A stretch of DNA of 5,026 bases from contig JBCBZH010000296.1 of NCBI GenBank assembly GCA_039815415.1, forward strand, positions 1 to 5,026, in the 5' to 3' direction. The position numbers and the translations under genes were made by a program. This stretch comes from JBCBZH01 sp039815415. Lineage in GTDB: Bacteria; Bacteroidota; Rhodothermia; Rhodothermales; Rubricoccaceae. This document shows positions 4,995-5,026 of this stretch, piece by piece (the first letter of the stretch is position 1; each line of letters starts with the position of its first letter). Under the pieces are notes generated by a model, which saw only the letters and a list, made by a program, of their open reading frames with translations, was not told the origin of the DNA and searched no databases.

Positions 4995-5026
4995 GCACAG
5001 ATGCGCCATCGTTGAAACGAAGGCCC

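Larger units (their letters stand above)
4831..5026. other. Non-coding tail without a recognisable gene
   Basis: Nothing between the heptamer array and the window end looks like a gene on either strand. The minus-strand open frames crossing it run through the heptamer array and into the antisense of yebC, have no recognisable domains, and are compositionally typical of GC-rich chance frames. The region holds two hairpins and two copies of the short intergenic motif. A gene may begin beyond the right edge. Confidence 0.6.

Noticed and set aside
4303..5009. Minus-strand frames containing PDSRFPI repeats
   Set aside because: The repeated peptide is the translation of the GATTCCC heptamer strand. 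The rest is antisense to yebC, so no real protein is supported.

Overview
The window is GC-rich, densely coding bacterial DNA. It carries four genes on the + strand and a non-coding tail of about 250 bases. Two things suggest a member of the Bacteroidota/Rhodothermota side of the tree: the MGRMFEKRK-type N-terminus of the YebC protein (other groups usually begin MSGHSKW), and mostly weak or absent Shine-Dalgarno sequences. This placement is an inference from memory of the families, not a database result.

Layout: (1) 62-517, a small Lrp/AsnC-family regulator with a perfect 15-bp dyad just before its start codon. (2) 596-2860, a bacterial homologue of the SLC12 cation-chloride cotransporters, with about 12 membrane segments and a cytosolic C-terminal domain. 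(3) 2960-3991, an exported, cysteine-free, glycine-rich protein with 16-residue repeats, resembling the LA_2272-type surface repeat proteins. (4) 4046-4729, a YebC/TACO1-family protein whose conserved C-terminus continues in the +1 frame to a TAA at 4770-4772. This implies a one-base insertion in a GGGG run at 4717-4720. (5) 4773-5026, no gene seen: eight tandem CGGGAAT heptamers starting at the base after that TAA, then an imperfect hairpin and two more copies of a short motif found between the genes.

No single pathway links the four genes. The regulator and the transporter may form a local unit because they are co-directional, 78 bases apart, and the regulator has an operator-like dyad at its start. 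The surface protein and YebC look like independent neighbours. The most unusual signals are non-coding or at gene edges: the same-strand motif CCAGCTCGA in all four non-coding stretches that follow a gene, the heptamer array against the yebC end, and the yebC frameshift. No new multi-gene system can be demonstrated here.
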